Origin: Ehretia macrophylla
Taxonomy: Eukaryota; Streptophyta; Magnoliopsida; Boraginales; Ehretiaceae
NCBI GenBank assembly: GCA_037974665.1
Contig: CM075766.1
Span: forward strand, 46,675,569-46,739,568
Direction of reading: 5' to 3'
DNA length: 64,000 nt
The notes beneath the pieces were generated by a model, which saw nothing but the letters and a program-made list of their open reading frames with translations, did no database searches and was not told the DNA's origin. The translations under genes were made by a program, and so were the position numbers. This document shows, piece by piece, positions 11,618 through 24,739 of the stretch (position 1 is its first letter; every line of letters begins with the position of its first letter).

Positions 11618-12295
11618 CTAAAAAAAATCAACTTTTGATTGGAAGAGTAAAAACCTAATTGGGACCTTGATTGGATAGTCACCCAAGACATCCAATCCAA
11701 CTTCACCAAACCCAATATGTAATAAACCATGACCATATCTCTTTTTATCTTTGTTATATATAAATACAGGGCTTTCACCGCCTCTACTAATACAGTACAA
11801 CATGAATTTTAGGAGGTTTCTTTTCTTTAAAATCAGAGGACAAGCTATCTTACTTTCCTGGTAGTGTGCCTTCTGGTTTCGGTGAGGAGTAAGGCAGAAG
11901 GAACAGATGATCTTGAAACAATCTTCTTCTTCATTCAACAAAGCATCAGTAACAAATTTTAGACCAAGCAGGAATTTTAGAAAAGGGAAGGGAAGAGGAT
12001 CCAATCGAGTAGGCATGTGGAAGACAAAAAGGGAAAGAAAGAAAGGAGGAAAGGTTGTTGTTGCCAACTCTATTCCTCTCCCTATCGGTTGAGTTACTTC
12101 GTACCTTGTTCTATCAAAGAAGCTTGTAAACACCTTCAAATTGATTCTAGGGACAATCAAACTCATTCTTCGAGCGTTAGAGCATTTTTTAGAAAAAGTG
12201 AGAAAGCTCTCCATCAAATATCCTATAAATAAAGGTAAGTCGGAATTGGTGAAAGTGTGAAGGACTTTCGACTTTTGGAATCGGAATAAGGGCAA
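11618..12295 (-). CDS. Unrecognised 225-codon open frame in mitochondrial-type DNA
   Basis: This is the longest uninterrupted frame in the mitochondrial part of the window. I do not recognise the product. Residues about 55-75 (FFDRTRYEVTQPIGRGIEL) are simply the translation of the dispersed mitochondrial repeat copy at 12072-12134. The same words recur in other short frames across the window (about 21214-21276 and near 34561), which suggests a chance or chimeric frame. The rest is rich in F, L and K with no clear membrane pattern or motif. Plant mitochondria often carry such chimeric frames, some linked to male sterility, but nothing here supports a role. Given the decayed neighbours it is probably not expressed. 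Confidence 0.25.
   Translation of the reverse strand: MPLFRFQKSKVLHTFTNSDLPLFIGYLMESFLTFSKKCSNARRMSLIVPRINLKVFTSFFDRTRYEVTQPIGRGIELATTTFPPFFLSLFVFHMPTRLDPLPFPFLKFLLGLKFVTDALLNEEEDCFKIICSFCLTPHRNQKAHYQESKIACPLILKKRNLLKFMLYCISRGGESPVFIYNKDKKRYGHGLLHIGFGEVGLDVLGDYPIKVPIRFLLFQSKVDFF
12072..12134 (+). repeat. Dispersed mitochondrial repeat, copy 1 (long form)
   Basis: It begins ATTCCTCTCCCTATCGGTT and continues through TTACTTCGTACCTTG and a tail ending GCTTGTAAACACC. The whole unit recurs at 21213-21276. Confidence 0.75.
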
Positions 12296-13048
12296 TTGAA
12301 TTTGAATTCAAACTTAGGGCTTAAGAGCGCCTTCAACAAAGAAATTGTGAACCGCCTTGATCAAGTCGTCTTAAAAAATCTTCCAACAGTAAGAATAAAA
12401 AAGACTTAGGAATCTATCAATTTAAAGGATAGGGGCAGCACAGCCCCCAACCAAAGGAGTGATTACATCCAGTATGTCCCCCCTTATTGTCGACATGCTA
12501 TGGTGCTGCGAGGCCGTGTCGCGAAGATCTTCGATCTGAACCTTCGTATCTACTCTCTCTTAGAGTATGAACCAGATCTTCGCCACTGCTCAACCTCGCT
12601 ATCGCATTGATTCTTGTCAGCCCTTCCAGATTCCAATTCCTTATTAAGATCAAGATCTTGTTCCATTAGACCCAGTTCAGTCAGATCAGTTCCATAATAT
12701 AGCCTGCTTGGACCGAGATTTCAGAGTTTTGTGGGGCCGGCCGTAATGAATGATCGTTGTTCGGGAACAAAACAATAAGACTTCAGGGTTTCGCTCTTGC
12801 TCTTCACCTAACGACGTAACTTAGCTCTTCGATCCTTTGCTATTTCAACAATATAGCGATCGAATAGCTATGGCTCAGCTACTTCGCGTATTACACCGTA
12901 TTTCCCGAAAGGTGCATGCTACAAGAGCATAGGAGGCGTGCCTAAAGGAAAGAGGCACCAGTGTGATTCTAGATGTCGTCGCTAGATTGAGATCTGTAAG
13001 GTGGCGGGTACTTCGACTGCCTTGTATCAGGTAAAGAGAAGAAGGTGG

Positions 13049-13122
13049 TAGGCTTAGTAGGGCTCGAACCTACAATATCACCGTTATGAGCGGTACGTTT
13101 CAACCAATTAAACTATAAGCCC
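13049..13122 (-). tRNA. trnI: trnI-CAU, native mitochondrial type
   Basis: Read on the minus strand this 74-base sequence folds as a tRNA. The acceptor stem is GGGCTTA with TAAGCCT (one G:U pair), the anticodon loop CTCATAA carries anticodon CAU between ACCG and CGGT, and the T arm carries GGTTCGAGCC. The three bases after it read CCA. The CAU anticodon with this body is the plant mitochondrial isoleucine tRNA, whose wobble C is changed to lysidine so that it reads AUA. It is not the plastid form, which has a different acceptor stem. All stems look paired, so this is the best-preserved gene in the tract. If the tract is nuclear it is unlikely to be used. Confidence 0.9.
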
Positions 13123-13178
13123 CTACAAATCTCTACATGCAATTCGCTTATTTCGGGAAGAGCGAACAAAAAGAGAAG

Positions 13179-13213
13179 CCCTCTCCTTATCAGTCGAGTT
13201 ACTTCATACCTTT
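13179..13213 (+). repeat. Dispersed mitochondrial repeat, copy 2
   Basis: CCCTCTCCTTATCAGTCGAG followed by TTACTTCATACC, close to the consensus of the family. Confidence 0.65.
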
Positions 13214-13293
13214 GCTTTATCTGCTTCTTCTTCTTCCCAAGAATGAAAAATTTGATAAAAAAAATGATTTTCTTTATTTCTATTTTTCTTATT

Positions 13294-13342
13294 ATTGTTT
13301 ATAATATATAATATTATATATCTATTATTTATTATAAACAAT
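13294..13342. repeat. AT-rich inverted repeat (hairpin)
   Basis: Perfect 12-base arms ATTGTTTATAAT and ATTATAAACAAT enclose a 25-base loop made only of A, T and one C. It is possibly a mitochondrial transcript-end or replication-related hairpin. That role is inference. Confidence 0.6.
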
Positions 13343-13476
13343 ATAATTGTTGCAAGGGGCCCTTTCACGACTCAAACAGCCAGTACGCTTTCCGACTCGC
13401 AAGGGCTCAAACAGGCCAGAGCTCTCTATTTGCTTGCAATGCTAGCGGTTCGCCTTTAGTTAAAAGTAGAAGTACA

Positions 13477-13513
13477 GGTTTGAAGATGCTCGACCGATAG
13501 GGAAAGGAATGGA
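13477..13513 (-). repeat. Dispersed mitochondrial repeat, copy 3 (inverted)
   Basis: On the minus strand it reads TCCATTCCTTTCCCTATCGG followed by TCGAGCATCTTCAAACC. Confidence 0.7.
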
Positions 13514-14605
13514 GTTCGCCCCACACTTCAGAAAAAGTCAAAAAGTATGGATGAAGTAAGAAAAAGTACATAAGGAATGAGAAAGAAAAACTTGGTTACG
13601 GGAACCGAAGGTTAGGCCGACTACTTTACTAGAGCTACACCTAAAAAAGTTTTTTCCTACCTCTTCCCCTTACTGTCAATGTTGCCAATTCCCATAATAC
13701 TAAGCTTAACGCCCTCGTGTATACAGTTGTCCAACTATTGTCTTCCTTTGACTTCTTTATCCACTTCCACATCTATCATATTCGGGAAAGCTTGCTTCGT
13801 GGCGGAGCATTTAGCAATGCCAGCAGCCTGGTGAGGGTTGGCTATTTGAGGATAGGTTAATGCAAGGCCTACTGGGTTTGCTTCTCATGAGATTGGGTGA
13901 GGGAATCGAAAAGAGGCTCATAAACTGGGCGGGTGGGCTTTTGGAGACACGCAAAATGAGAAGTGGATGGAGGGTGCTTCTAAGCTAGAGTTGGGGTGGG
14001 GTCGCTATAGTGGCTAAGGTGAGTCTTCCTAAACAGCTGGACGCCCGGTTCTAGACAAAGCTGCGGGGGTTACCACCTCATCCTTTCCTGATAGACTCGA
14101 AACTCTTCATAGTCAGTCGTGATAGAAAATCTTCTCTCAAAAAGAGACAAACCAGAGATGACAGAGGAAGGTATTCAGTTTAAAATAAATATGGCAGTCA
14201 GGATAGCTTGAGTCCAAAATTGACTAAGGACAAAAGCAAGCTACAAGCATTAGCAATCGCTTTCGTTTAAATGTCAAAATCAAAAAAGAAGCAGCGAAGA
14301 AAACAAGACACTAAGTTGTTGCGCTAACTCGCTAGCGCTAGCGCACTACGGCTTTTCAGCCTCCTACAGGTCCTTTTATTCCCTCCGCCTTACACGGACT
14401 TAAAAGAGTACCTAAGGCGTATTACTAGTTTATTTTCAAAAAGGATTTATTTTGACCTTAGCTTTTAGATAGCTAACAGCTAAGCCACTAATCACACAGC
14501 TAAAAAAATCAAGTCGGTCACTATTAAGACAACTCATAAAAGTCATTTCAGGTTCAAGGGCTGAAGCTTCTCTTTAGAGAATCCTTTCGCTACACTCAAC
14601 TTAAA

Positions 14606-14640
14606 GGTTTTAAGATGCTCAAATGATAAGGAGAGGAATG
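14606..14640 (-). repeat. Dispersed mitochondrial repeat, copy 4 (inverted)
   Basis: On the minus strand it reads CATTCCTCTCCTTATCATTT followed by GAGCATCTTAAAACC, a diverged copy. Confidence 0.55.
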
Positions 14641-17600
14641 ACGAACTCACTCATAAGGAAACTCATCAAGTAGGTCTTTCGAGCCATTCCTTTTGTCACA
14701 AATCGATCTGGTAAGGTGGGGTATTTATTATCCTTAAGTCTGTTTTAGCAATCTTTACTCGTCTTTCAGTACTGGCGAAACTTTAATTGAAGACCTTTCA
14801 GTGCCCTTTCGTTTGGTCCCCTGGGTACCTTCTCCGCACTTACCTATAATCATTTCAAGTAGATAAAATCATAAAAGAAGAAATAGGAAGGAGTACTACC
14901 ATTATGCGCTATTCTTTGAATCCGAATGTCAATTATTCCCAGCTTGGATATGAAGGTATAGGAAGAGATTAAAAGGGAGTATGTTAGTCAAATAGAGGGC
15001 TTTCACGGGGGCGTAGTCCACGACTTTAGCCTTAAGCTAGTTTGGCCTATAGTTCTTGTATTGGGCGAACCAAAGTGTTAAATAGCGTCGTTTAGTGGCG
15101 TGCAGGGAATAATTATCTTGTTGCTGGTAGGTGCGACTATGTGAGTTGACAACAATACACTGCAGTATGTGTGAGTCAATATTTTCCATACTGATCTGAA
15201 GGAGCAATTTGAATTACTGCCGACTGGTTTCCTCCTATATACCCCCGCTGATGCGGATTTCCTACCATTGAAGGAAAAAGAGAAAATTGCTAATACCACC
15301 CACGCCGTAAACGGATGCCCTACCTGATTCATTTCAAATCTAGCCGGAGGTCTTTGAGCCTTGTTACGAACTAAAGTCCTAAAGAAAAGCCACCCCAATC
15401 CCTCCTCAGCCCAGGTCAAAGGTCTTCCCGCTCTTTTTTAATTTTTCATGGGTAGAGTTAAGTTCGTTACGATCAGCAAATTAGCCCTGCATCGTATCGA
15501 TAGCGATTCAGATCACTTCCCTAAGCCTGCCTAACCTAATTGTGTGTGAGCAATTAATCGTGACAAGTCGACCGATCCATAATGAAAGCACCTGTAGATA
15601 GAGGCCGCTTGTCAACCGGTAGACTCATCCTCAATACTGTTTAGGCTCCCCAGTTAAGTTAGTTTTTAGCCGCCTATCTTTCCAATGCCCGAGATGGCCT
15701 TATGGGTAGCAGCCTCCCACCGAGATGGCTTTGTGGTCAACTTCTATTCTGCTTATTGGAAGGTTCGTTCGGAAATCATGGAATTCTTTTCATGGAGATG
15801 ATTGGGAGCGGAAATGGACCTGGGGTTAAGAACAACAACAAAACTGTCTTTTGTCTATTGCCATGGAATGTATAGGTAGGGATTGTTTTATGCTTGGAAA
15901 GCCCGTTCCGCGCTCTTTATCCCCATGAACTGCTTTTTAGTATTCGTGTTTGCCTTCTTTCTTTATTCAATCCACGGCCTACCTCAATACACCTGTGTCA
16001 CAATGACTGATCTTTTGAGTGAGAGAAGTCAGAGCATTGGTCAAGAGAGAGAAAGAAGAGGAACTATAGATCGAGAAAGTCACATTAGCTAGACCAGACC
16101 AGACACACCTTTTTTTCTTAACCTATTTTTTGACTAACCGGATCGGTCACCCCTCAACCCCTATCACTTAAAGGTAGAGTTAACCCTTAATTCAACTGTT
16201 CTCCAAAAGGCCTGCTTATTCTATTAGTCAAGCTTGGAGAACATAGTACTAGGACTTACAAGATAAAAGACCGTGATTGGTGAAGGGCTTAAAAGGGCCC
16301 TAGGTAACTGCTATCTATCGGATCTTTTCTAAGAAGTTAGGTAGGTGGTTAAGTCAAAGCGGAGAAGGAGACTAAGTCATCGGTCGTGCCGGGATTGATT
16401 TCCTACTTTGAATGATGATCACACAGCCGTCAACCCTACTGGAAGTGCTTTCATCATCCAATCTCCTAGTCTTTCATTCGCTATTCGAATTCTGGACCAG
16501 TAGAAATGTAGGAAAGGTGGTCTTGTCATTTCTTTTTCCAACTAGTAGCTAGTAGTTTCATCGTTGATCTCTCATCTTCCCGATCGGCTGTGACTCGTCT
16601 GTCCTGACAACGACTTTCGATTCCTAACGAACCCATAGATTCTTCTACCACTCGACCAGATCTGCATCATTGTATTCAAATTTGATTTTCCACCCCGGTG
16701 GAACATCTTTAAACCTTCATCAATCGGAACAAAACTATCAAAAGAATCTTTTAGGGAGCAGCGATATACATAATACTAAGGGACCCAAGCTCTGCCCAAA
16801 TGATACGATCAACAACTTCAAGTACCCAAGCTATGTGATCAAGAACTCTTCTCTGTCAAGCGAATCCCTCAGGGCGCCCTAAGCAACCGAAGGGTAGAGA
16901 AGATGAAGAATAAGGGTAATCGACACATACGGCTATACCACCAAAAGGAAATAGAGGAACAATTGATACCAATAGCAACATATATATCTTTTTAGACTCC
17001 GAGGGGTGATAGTGATAAAGATAATAGTATCAGATCCGAAGATTGGAATGAAATACCTTAATAGATTAAGGATTACGTGCAAACTTTTTTATATATATTT
17101 TTTATAAGTAAGCCCCTTCCCTTAGGAATAGAAGGATAAACAAGGGGCTAATTTCTCACAATTATTCATGTTCAACTCGAAGATCCAGCAAGCCAACTTC
17201 AACCGAAACTGAGTCACATTCTCCCTTTCTTCCTAATGGAGTCAAATACCCTTCTTGTAACAATGGATGGATAATCTAAATCTCGTAGTCTTTGTTTCTA
17301 AAAAAGTTGTGTCCTTTCTACATATATCGAAATTTTAGTCTTTCACCCCTCCTTTATCGAATTAGCTATGGCTAACTACTTCTTCTTTTTGTCCAAGGCA
17401 TATCGGGGTCGAGAGAAGCCATTTTTTTGCCACATCGGGTTCAAGCTACTGTTTAAATAAAAGCAGGAATGAAAGAAAGCTTGTTAAAGATCTATTTCTA
17501 GTCTTTTTTTTTTTGAATTTCTGGCTTCTATCCAACCCTTGCACCAAAACTTGAAGCAAGACTTGTTTGTTGATCTCGTCATGTGTAAGGCATCTTGAAC

Positions 17601-20600
17601 AGAGGCACCCAAATAAACAGGGGGATAAAAATGAACATACGAATCGGCGGAAGCCGACAATACAAGAGATTCATCAACAAAGGAGATTAGCTCGGGCAGG
17701 TAAGGTAGTCTTGACATGATCCTTCTCACGAATTGTAAGCCACTTTTCCTGTTTCACCCGAAACTACGGATTCTAATCTCTCAAATCTTGATCCCTCTGC
17801 ATCTGAATAAGTTATTTCATCAGTCTCGATCTCTGAATCCTATGAATCATAGGCGGCATTCGAATCCATCTTAGAAAAATCCTCTCCCTAACTAAAGTCA
17901 GAATAATCGGCTGAAGAATAGGTAGAAAAAGAAAAAGTCTGAAGCTGAGGTGGGGTACCGTCATTGGCACCCTAAGGAAATGAATTCCTTTTAATTCAAA
18001 TTATGAAATTGGGGTTGAGCCCGTTCCTTAAGCTTAAGAGCAACGAGGATACCGCCTTTCAAGGCATTCTGAAACCGGCAATACCTTCCTTGTCAGTTAA
18101 GTGTTCAGCCTATTGATAAACATCGATCAGGTCGTAACCATATTCTAAAGCTTTGGAACGAACGACAAGCAGTAGTTGGAGGAACAGATCACCTTATTTC
18201 TTATTTTTTATATTGTTTTTCTCAGTCTTTCCATCAATAATGGAGAAATGACAATTGGAAATCAACCTCCATTCCCTTGTTGCTTCAAAAATGGAGCTTT
18301 GACTTCCCAGTAGACAGACCTAACGGGCTAACTTCACCGTGCCCGAAGGTAGGGTCAATTCTACTAGCTTTAGGTAAAGAGTTGGCTTCTGTTCATAACT
18401 TTTTCTGACTCTTTGAATGTATTAAGATCCCCTCTTCCGGCTCTTCTATGGAAAGGACATCTAGAGGGCATGATCGTAGCTCTCATCTCCTAAATAAGAA
18501 TGAGATAAAAAAATGGATGTATGATTACGTCTTGCCTTTTTCATAGAAAGGACATACCAAGATTGGGAACCATTTTATCCAACAGATGGTCGCGGCACAA
18601 ACGGACGCCTGATCACTTTCTCGACCGGGAGGAACCCCTTTCCCTTGTTACATCAAGTTTTGGCAGCCATGTCTAATTTGCCGAATAGGTGCAATCATGA
18701 GTGACGTTGTTTACCTTAGTTACTATAACTTTATTTTCCATGTTGCTTATCGAAAGTGGCCAATGGCGCGGGTCTGGAATAGCGCACAGATGACCAAAGG
18801 TTGTAGTTTCTCTTCACCGATGCAGAAGAGAGATGGACCACTTGGAGTCCAGTTAAACTAGCCATTTAATTACTGAACATGACATCACATCTATGTCATG
18901 TGAGCATTTGGATGTTAAAACATCCAAGGTGGATATGCACCTCTATGTCTGGCTTCCAGTCTTTGCAGTCTTCGATTCGGTCCTCAATGAATATGTAATA
19001 AAGAAACCCGTCCCAGGACAGGGTACTTTACTTCTTGTTTTTCCCTACATCCGTATTGAAAATACTACATCCCGTGGCCTGCGCTATCAGGTCGTCCAGC
19101 ACTTTAGTTCTCTCTTTCTCCTCGTAGGAAGAAGTAGCTGCTACTGTAATCATATATGTTGTTCACATATCCGCTCAAGCAAGTCTGTCCCAAGCCGGTC
19201 TGTTCACAAATCGGATGTTAGCTCTTTGGCACGAATCTGCTCTTCTCCTAGCTCTTATTAAATCCCATGCTATTGAAAACGGTCTTGGCCATGTAACAGG
19301 AGTGATTTTTGATTTCTTTACCAAAAGATCCATGACATCTAAAGTTTGAACATGTTTAGCATCTTCAGGTCGGCGGGGCATCGCCTTACTACCAAGCTGA
19401 CAAAGTCTAATTAACACCATTTAGTCAACTCATATTTGTATCACACAATGCCTGGTATCAACCATCGGCGTTGTCATGCCTGACTTTATCAGCTTCGACT
19501 TTCCCCATACAATTATGGCAAAAGCCGAGTTTCCTATAAACTTAGGAAGACCTACAAATCTTCAATGAGAAGCCCAGGCTAGGAAAATGTGCACCATAGA
19601 GTCACCTTGACAGTTTTGAATTCCAAACCATTCACCTTTTCTTATTTCTACCTCATTTGCGGAATACAAGATCAAGAGATGAATTAGCGGATCACAGGTC
19701 TAAGTCGAAGCATACCTAAACCTTCTTTAGTAGTGAGCCATACCGAATAGCTCCTAGCAAGGGCTTCAAGATCACAGTAATGCCTGCAATTTCATTGCCT
19801 TCGGTACGAATGTCATGGTCAAAGTTGCTTTCTCTAGACACCATGGAAAAGATTATTGTCGAGCTCAATCTCTAAGTCTGAAATTGTAAGTTTCATCCTC
19901 TTTATGATCCTGACCTGAATCATATGGGTTAACAATTCTCATTTATTAGTTACAGAAAGCCCTTTTCGGAGAAGTAAACCAAGAGCCACTCATCTGAGTT
20001 GGCGGATTTGAATTCTGCTGCGCTGGTGCGCAAAGCAAACATGCTTAGAACTGCGATGTGCAATCTTCGGTCTGCCTATCATTGATTGTCCATTAAAGGC
20101 TGACTCCGATAGGAAAGATGACCACTACTGGGATTGTTCAACCACTAACTGATGACCAAGGGATTACTCTTCCTCCTCCACTACTAATATTGACTGACCT
20201 ATTGATAGGATAGCAGAGGCAGTTGAGAGTATATTCGCTGAAAGAGAAAAAAACCTATGTAGTCGTAGGGCACACAAAGAGCTTGTTCCGTTTTTGAACC
20301 AAGTCTTATTGCTCTAGCCATCTTTCATGGAAGGGGGAATCTGGAAGTATAAAGTATAGAATAGAAGTGAACGCCTTTCTACTAGAAGGAAGGCTGGTGT
20401 CCCGAGGCAGTACTATGAATAGGGACAAGGAATGACTCCACTTTAGAAGATTCTAATCGTCCAGCGGTTTTCTTTTCTTGGAAAGACAAGCTTGAATTGG
20501 CTCGTGCACATACACATGGACCTTTTTACCGCCAGGGAGGGTTCTGGATCTAATAATCTAAAATTGCTTGTCTCTTTTGAAAGCGGGGTTCCCTAAGAAA

Positions 20601-21212
20601 GCGCCTTTTCCTACTACTACTAGTAGAATGCCAGTTCTTGTCACTTTTATCTGAGTTGATGAGGTGATCTGATTTCACCCCTAGGCAGGTCGAAGAGAAC
20701 GTTGTTATCACAGTCCTACCGCCGAATACAACAATTAGACTGCTCAGTTAGGAAGTGCTTTCTCCCAGACATTCTTGGGTCTAAGTTTGTTAGACTGAGC
20801 AGTAAAGAAGACGTATGTAGCGGTAGGTAGTTATAGACGTGTGGGGGCCATTTCCTATCTTCCCCACCCTTGGTTACGAAACTATACTCCCGGGTCGGTC
20901 CTTTCGCCTCGCCACCACCCATAGGGGACAAGGCCTTTTTCTCTAGTCGCAGATTCTCCACCGGTTCTTCTTCGGCTTCGGATGTAGATGTGTCTACTGA
21001 AAGCCTAGGTTTACTATAATATATATAGCCTAGAGTAATTACTTCTAGAACTAAATTTCATATATCCTTCTTTGTGAAGAGGAGACAAGTTAAGATGTGG
21101 TGGTATCCGCCGCTCATTCACATTACTGAGGGTATGCCGTGCCATTTTCCTTAGACTGGGGATCCTACTTCAGACAAGCAAACAAGGCAGGTTGAAAAGG
21201 TTTTTTTCCTTT

Positions 21213-21276
21213 CATTCCTCTCCCTATCGACCAAGTTACTTCATACCTTGTTCTATCAAACAAGCTTGTAAACACT
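21213..21276 (+). repeat. Dispersed mitochondrial repeat, copy 5 (long form)
   Basis: It begins CATTCCTCTCCCTATCGACC, then TTACTTCATACCTTG and the tail ending GCTTGTAAACACT. It is about 90% identical to copy 1 over its full length. Confidence 0.75.
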
Positions 21277-22228
21277 TTACCCTTGGGCTTGGAAATCGAT
21301 AATAAAGAAAAAAAACTGGAAAAGGCCGGACCAAGCATCCTTAGATATTTCGTTTGGACCAAGGAAGAAGAGGGCCGAGGCAAAGTGCGAACCCGCCGAT
21401 CGATCCACCAGCCTCCATGTCCAATAGTAGCCCAATGAGGTACAGCTAAAGCCAAGTAGCGCGGTCTTCAGGAACAAGCAAGGGGCGCAAAAGCCATTGC
21501 GCTAACACGCATCCATTTTCTTTCTCATTTAGGCTATCTAATAGAATAGAAAGGGCTTTAGTAACGACAGCGCTTTTCGCCTTATTTAAGAAAAGAGTTC
21601 TGCTTGACTTGAAAGTCCGTTCTATTTCAGAGCAGATGGAAGGGATTCAGTCAACTCTCCGAAGGTACTCTTGGGCGAGATAAGCTCAATGAAATCTTTG
21701 TCTTGTAGAAAGGTAGATGATTACTTGAACTCCAATTTTAGGGCAGGGCATAAGGCAATGGGATCTTGAATCAAAGATTTCCTGTACGGCAAGCGAAGTA
21801 GAAAAAGTATGATTCTTGCTCTTCTCTAGGGGTATTAGCTTTCGGGTAGTGGTGGGTTCAGTGAGGTTTGGTGGTATCCTTTTTTTTATAGTCGTTTTGA
21901 TCCCGACCCAACGTGGTAAAGAATAAAGAAGTAGGGCGATCGATCCCACATAGAGTCACTTCTTTAGTGCTTGTTCAGAATAGAATAATCTCGTCTTGTT
22001 CAAATCGACTCTTCCCATTCTCTTGTGAGTTCAAATTTTTTTTGTGGTGAGGTTGGCCAGTTCACTTTTCCTTTGCCCCTTGAATCTATCTATTCCGACT
22101 ACAGAGCATGAATGGCTCTTGCTCTCGGTGAAATCCCTTTAGATTAATAGAAGACAGTTCTAGCAGAATCCTAAGAAGACTTGAACCTGGTACCCACTCC
22201 TAAAGCAAGCATTTCATTTGCGCCTGCT

Positions 22229-24739
22229 ATTCCTGTGATACCCCGAACCTGGCAAGTATTCAATAGCATTTAAAGTTCATTTAAATTGCATTTTATTAAC
22301 CTTTCACCTTCTTTGACCAAGCTAGTTAACTTTTCATCTACATTGACCAACTAGGACAAGGTGAGAATTTTTGAAATGTTTAATAAAAGGCAAACTTGGG
22401 ATTAAAAATAAAAAAATGCAATGTTAAGTTAGTCAAATTTTGGGTCAACTTTGAAATTAAATCTGAACCAAATGGGGAAGAGTTAGGTAGAAAATTATAT
22501 ATGGTTGGAAAGCTCTATGAGTCTAGTTTCTGAGGCTTCAAACCGTTCATGAATTGGAGTTTTCTAGAAGAAGTTATGGCCGTTTTCGTAAGGTCGCGCA
22601 TAGCTGTTTTGGTTTAGCGAGTTGACTGAATTTTGACCTTTGACTTCTTGTCATTTTTTTTTAAAATAAGCAGAATGTGTACGAAAAAAAATAGAGAAAA
22701 AAAACTTGAAACCATGAGGAAAAGAAGAAGAAAAAAAAAGAAAATCTCAACTTCAAATCTTCGATTCTTCGCATGGGCTTGTGCGGGGTGGTTTCTGAGG
22801 CACTCTACGAGGTTTTCCTAGCTTCTAGGAGCGTCTAAGGTGAGGGTTTCATCGTTATTTGCGCATTTGAAATATTTGTATCTAAACTTTGATTTTTGGA
22901 TTTTATGCGTAGATTGTTGTTTTAATCGTTTTGTTGCTTAAAGAATGTTCCTTGTTGATTGTAGAACATGTATTTATAGCTTTTTAACATTTTATGCGGT
23001 TAAATATTGGAATTGAAATATAAATTGTGTGATGAATAGTAAATTGTGAATAGTAAACCCCCGTTTCGATGAAGTTGCTCCGTTACGCGTTCTGTTGATG
23101 TAGGAAGATGCTAGATATGCTAGAATGCCTAAATGTGTGGTTTAATTGGAATGTGTAATGGAAAAATGGAGAAAAACGGCTTAGTGAAAGTCGGGGTCGT
23201 TTAGGTCGAGTTTGGTGTTTTCTCGTTTTACGTGTTGGCATTATTTCGGGAGGCCATGGAAGCACTTTTGGTACGATTATGGCGTTGGTTGGGTGTTTGG
23301 TTGGTATAGTTGTAGTTCAAACGAGCAAAGGGGGAAATCGGGACTTTGCGTGAATTCTAGGGTAAAGTAGGGTTTCGAGGTCTTTAGACGTGCCTTATGG
23401 TGACCTAGGAGGATTGGTGAAGTCAGTTTCCAAAGCTCGTGGCTCGTTTGAAAGTAGTAGCGTTTTGAAAGTTGGGGTCATTTTTGGAGTTTTGTGTGAT
23501 TTCATAGTATGTTGCTTATAAAATGTTTATGATGCTTGTAGAATGATTATAATGCTAATAGAATGTTTATATTGCTTATAGAATGCTTGTTAATACTTAT
23601 TATTGCTTGTTATGCTTGCTAATGCTTATTCTGCTTGTTAGAGTTGGTTGTTGATTGAAATGTTTATCCATTGTTGAGAATGCTTGATATCTTGTTTATC
23701 GCTCGTTTATTGCCTTGTATCGAGTCTTGCATTGCATAGTGTCTCGCGCGTGAGTGATGGGCCTTTCTGGGTAGCCTCGGGTTGCTAGTGTTGGTTGCTC
23801 TAGCTCCGCTGCTATTCCCTTTTCTCGCTTGGGTTGCCTCCCAGGGAGATTTGGGTGGTAGATTGATGGATACTTCCGGGGTATTCCAAACTGGTGTTAT
23901 AAGGTGGTTGCGCGCTTATTGTCATCGTTGTCAAACATCAAGCTGGAGATTGATGTATCGCTCGTGAAATGGTATATTGCTCGTAAGAGTGAACCATAGC
24001 CTTCAAAGTGTGGTATAGCTTTGAATGGTTGTGTTAATGCTTTCAGTAATTGCTTATTGTATTGATTATTTGTTTTGATTGCTTATTTATCAGTTATATT
24101 GCTTAACTGTCTTATTTGCATTGCACGACTTTCTTTCTCTCCAATTCGATATCTGTCTCGCCCTCACTGAGTATACGTGTTGTGTATACTCACTCCTCAC
24201 CACCACATTTCAGGAAATGCCATGTTAGCTGGAAAGTTCGTGATTTCGTGAAAGTCCGTGCTTGAAGAGTTGTCCTGCGTGCCTATGTGACTTGAGTTGT
24301 CAAAGTTATAAAGTTGTATGCTTTTATTTATTATATGTATTTAATGTTAAAGGGGATGTAATTTAAGTTTCACTAGATTATGTATTTAGTTAATGTAGCT
24401 TAACTTCAATGTATACTTGTAATGACAAAGGAAAAGAGATAGAAAGGTATGATAGTCTAGCTTATGAAATAGATTGGTGTAGTTTAATTGCTAAGCTTGA
24501 ATGTATATTTACTTGTGATTTGCTTGTTGTGAACCAAGGCTCGGATGGCCTTGAGGTGATTGAATGGTTGGACATGGTATTGGTCCACTTATATGCTGTC
24601 GCAGGTTTGCTTTTTGCCTAGAAACAGGGGAGACTCTGTCCGTTTTCCCTAAAAATTATGCCCGGGTTTGGATTTGGGTTGTGATTAGAATGATTGATAG
24701 AACCTCCGGTCTCGAGAGGGATCGGGGTGTTACAATTCC
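22229..24739 (+). mobile_element. Solo LTR, family I, with target duplication ATTCC
   Basis: The LTR itself is 22234-24734 (2501 bases). It begins TGTGATACCCCG, ends GGGGTGTTACA, and is flanked on both sides by ATTCC (22229-22233 and 24735-24739). No internal region is present, so it is the product of recombination between the two LTRs of a former full element. It matches the LTR at 338-2903. The perfect target duplication shows that the mitochondrial-type DNA here was the insertion target. Confidence 0.92.

Larger units (their letters stand above)
10657..13048. other. Mitochondrial-type spacer with one long unrecognised frame
   Basis: There is no known gene here. It holds the 225-codon minus frame at 11618-12295 and one copy of the dispersed repeat at 12072-12134. 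Confidence 0.5.
13123..22228. other. Long mitochondrial-type spacer, no recognised gene
   Basis: About 9.1 kb without a gene I can name. It contains an AT-rich hairpin (13294-13342) and four copies of the dispersed repeat. Short frames such as 15078-15419 (minus), 17484-17729 (minus) and 18893-19261 (plus) show no motif I recognise. Confidence 0.5.

Noticed and set aside
20739-20803. Inverted repeat ACTGCTCAGT / ACTGAGCAGT enclosing 45 bases
   Set aside because: The arms are only ten bases, with no tRNA or terminator features and no gene next to it.
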